Assembly (NCBI RefSeq): GCF_003634045.1 | Contig: NZ_RBIM01000005.1 | Coordinates: forward strand, 186,001 to 250,000 | Length of the DNA stretch: 64,000 nt | Direction: 5' to 3' | From: Maricaulis maris | GTDB taxonomy: Bacteria > Pseudomonadota > Alphaproteobacteria > Caulobacterales > Maricaulaceae | In this document: piece after piece, positions 63,126 to 64,000 of the stretch | How positions within the stretch are numbered: position 1 is the first letter of the stretch | Layout of the letters: each line of letters begins with the position of its first letter | Program-made: the position numbers and the translations under genes | Notes under the pieces: generated by a model | Told to the model about the DNA's origin: nothing | The model's database searches: none | What the model saw: only the letters and a program-made list of their open reading frames with translations

Positions 63126-64000
63126 CGTCGAACGCACCCGGGGTTCGTCAAACGATTGTGCAATTGCTGTCGCACATGCGCGACGGCAAGGAGATCCGTG
63201 AATACCTGCACCGCTTCTCCGGCATCGACCAGGAGCGCTTTGCCGTCATCAAGGTCGGCGGTGCTGTCATCCAGGATGATCTGCACGGCCTCGCTTCGGC
63301 ACTGGCCTTCCTGCAGACGGTCGGCCTGACCCCGGTGGTGGTGCATGGCGGCGGTCCGCAGCTTGATGCGGCGCTCGCCGCCGCCGACATTCCCACGGAA
63401 CGGATCGACGGTTTGCGGGTGACCCGCGATGCCGCCATCCCGATCATTCGCGATACGCTGACACAGGCCAATCTGACCCTGGTCGATGCCATCCGCGATG
63501 CGGGTGGTCGTGCTGCGGCTGTGCCGCGCGGCGTGTTCGAAGCCGATATCGTCGATGCCGCCCGCCTCGGCCGGGTTGGAGAGCCCAGCCGCATCCATCT
63601 GGATCTGGTGGGGTCGGCGGCCCGCGCCGGCCAAGCCGCGATCCTGGCCTGTCTCGGCGAGACACCGGACGGCACGCTGGTCAACATCAATGCCGATGTC
63701 GCCGTGCGCGCTCTGGTCCATGCGCTGCAGCCCTACAAGGTGGTCTTCCTGACCGGCACCGGCGGCCTGCTGGACGAGGATGGCGATATCCTGTCCTCGA
63801 TCAATCTGGCGACTGATTTTGCCGACCTGATGCAGGCTGATTGGGTCAATGGCGGCATGCGGTTGAAGCTGGAGGAGATCAAGCGCCTGCTCGACGATCT
63901 GCCGCTCTCCTCCTCGGTCTCGATCACCCGTCCGGCGGAACTGGCCCGCGAACTCTTCACCCATGCGGGGGCCGGCACGCTGATCCGTCGCGGCGAGCGC
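63122..64000 (+). CDS. argB: Acetylglutamate kinase, probable N-part of bifunctional NAGS/K (cut by window end)
   Basis: Frame open to the last base, 293 residues visible. Amino acid kinase fold: RFAVIKVGGAVI near 40, VVVHGGGPQLDAALA near 75, RIDGLRVTRDAA near 95, NINADVAVRAL near 188 and VFLTGTGGLLDEDGDI near 208. The N-terminal extension (RQTIVQLLSHMRDGKEIREY) is like that of the Xanthomonas/Maricaulis kinase that carries a C-terminal acetyltransferase domain, rather than of E. coli ArgB. The acetyltransferase part would lie beyond the window, so bifunctionality is inferred. Overlaps the carbamoyltransferase gene by ATGA. Confidence 0.9.
   Translation, partial: MTSNAPGVRQTIVQLLSHMRDGKEIREYLHRFSGIDQERFAVIKVGGAVIQDDLHGLASALAFLQTVGLTPVVVHGGGPQLDAALAAADIPTERIDGLRVTRDAAIPIIRDTLTQANLTLVDAIRDAGGRAAAVPRGVFEADIVDAARLGRVGEPSRIHLDLVGSAARAGQAAILACLGETPDGTLVNINADVAVRALVHALQPYKVVFLTGTGGLLDEDGDILSSINLATDFADLMQADWVNGGMRLKLEEIKRLLDDLPLSSSVSITRPAELARELFTHAGAGTLIRRGER

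Overview
The window looks like chromosomal DNA of an aerobic, GC-rich alphaproteobacterium of the Hyphomonadaceae/Maricaulales type, probably Maricaulis or a close relative. Pointers are the acetylornithine-type carbamoyltransferase next to an acetylglutamate kinase of the Xanthomonas/Maricaulis NAGS/K type, a SAM-II riboswitch, Entner-Doudoroff genes in the order zwf-pgl-edd, many secreted or lipoprotein hydrolases, and very tight packing with ATGA and TGATG overlaps. No tRNA, rRNA, CRISPR array, phage gene or transposase was seen. The taxon is inferred from remembered family signatures, not from a search.

Layout. 1-3522: the end of zwf, then pgl and edd, the upper Entner-Doudoroff pathway. 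3591-4424: a secreted DUF3108-like protein. 4914-9512: a three-gene accessory cassette (TIR-membrane-TPR protein, a 202-residue unknown, and a TRAFs-binding-like protein ending in a class III cyclase-like domain), facing a Crp/Fnr regulator. 10351-16883: alkylsulfatase lipoprotein, M14 carboxypeptidase and Uup ABC-F ATPase. 17092-21610: an ABC ATPase with a permease fused to an M1 peptidase. 21677-24180: two tandem paralogs of an unknown family. 24288-32481: a small membrane protein, an aldose dehydrogenase, an RND pump with adaptor, a flavoprotein and a lipase. 32568-34064: glpK.

34069-44828 is mainly sulfur metabolism on the minus strand. A SAM-II riboswitch with its own promoter precedes hom-metX-metB. 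After a 1.2 kb repeat-rich gap comes a six-gene operon, cysG-DUF2849-cysI-cysH-cysK-fpr, with a divergent LysR gene. It makes siroheme, reduces APS and sulfite and makes cysteine, and the methionine operon converts homoserine plus cysteine to cystathionine. Fpr probably feeds electrons to sulfite reductase.

45881-47222 carries foldback repeats and one unknown gene. 47223-51900 is a 2-oxoacid:ferredoxin oxidoreductase operon with a diaphorase-like subunit. 51897-55923 holds four XRE-PAS-like regulators, three in one operon, around a PiT-like permease; matching AT-rich palindromes lie upstream of two of them. 55996-61554 holds an M28 peptidase, an MFS carrier, a hydrolase, a histidine phosphatase variant and kdsB. 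The window ends with a small lipoprotein and the arginine genes.

The best candidates for something undescribed are the TIR / unknown / TRAFs-binding-cyclase cassette with its neighbouring Crp regulator, the XRE-PAS cluster with its shared palindrome, and the tandem unknown paralogs at 21677-24180.
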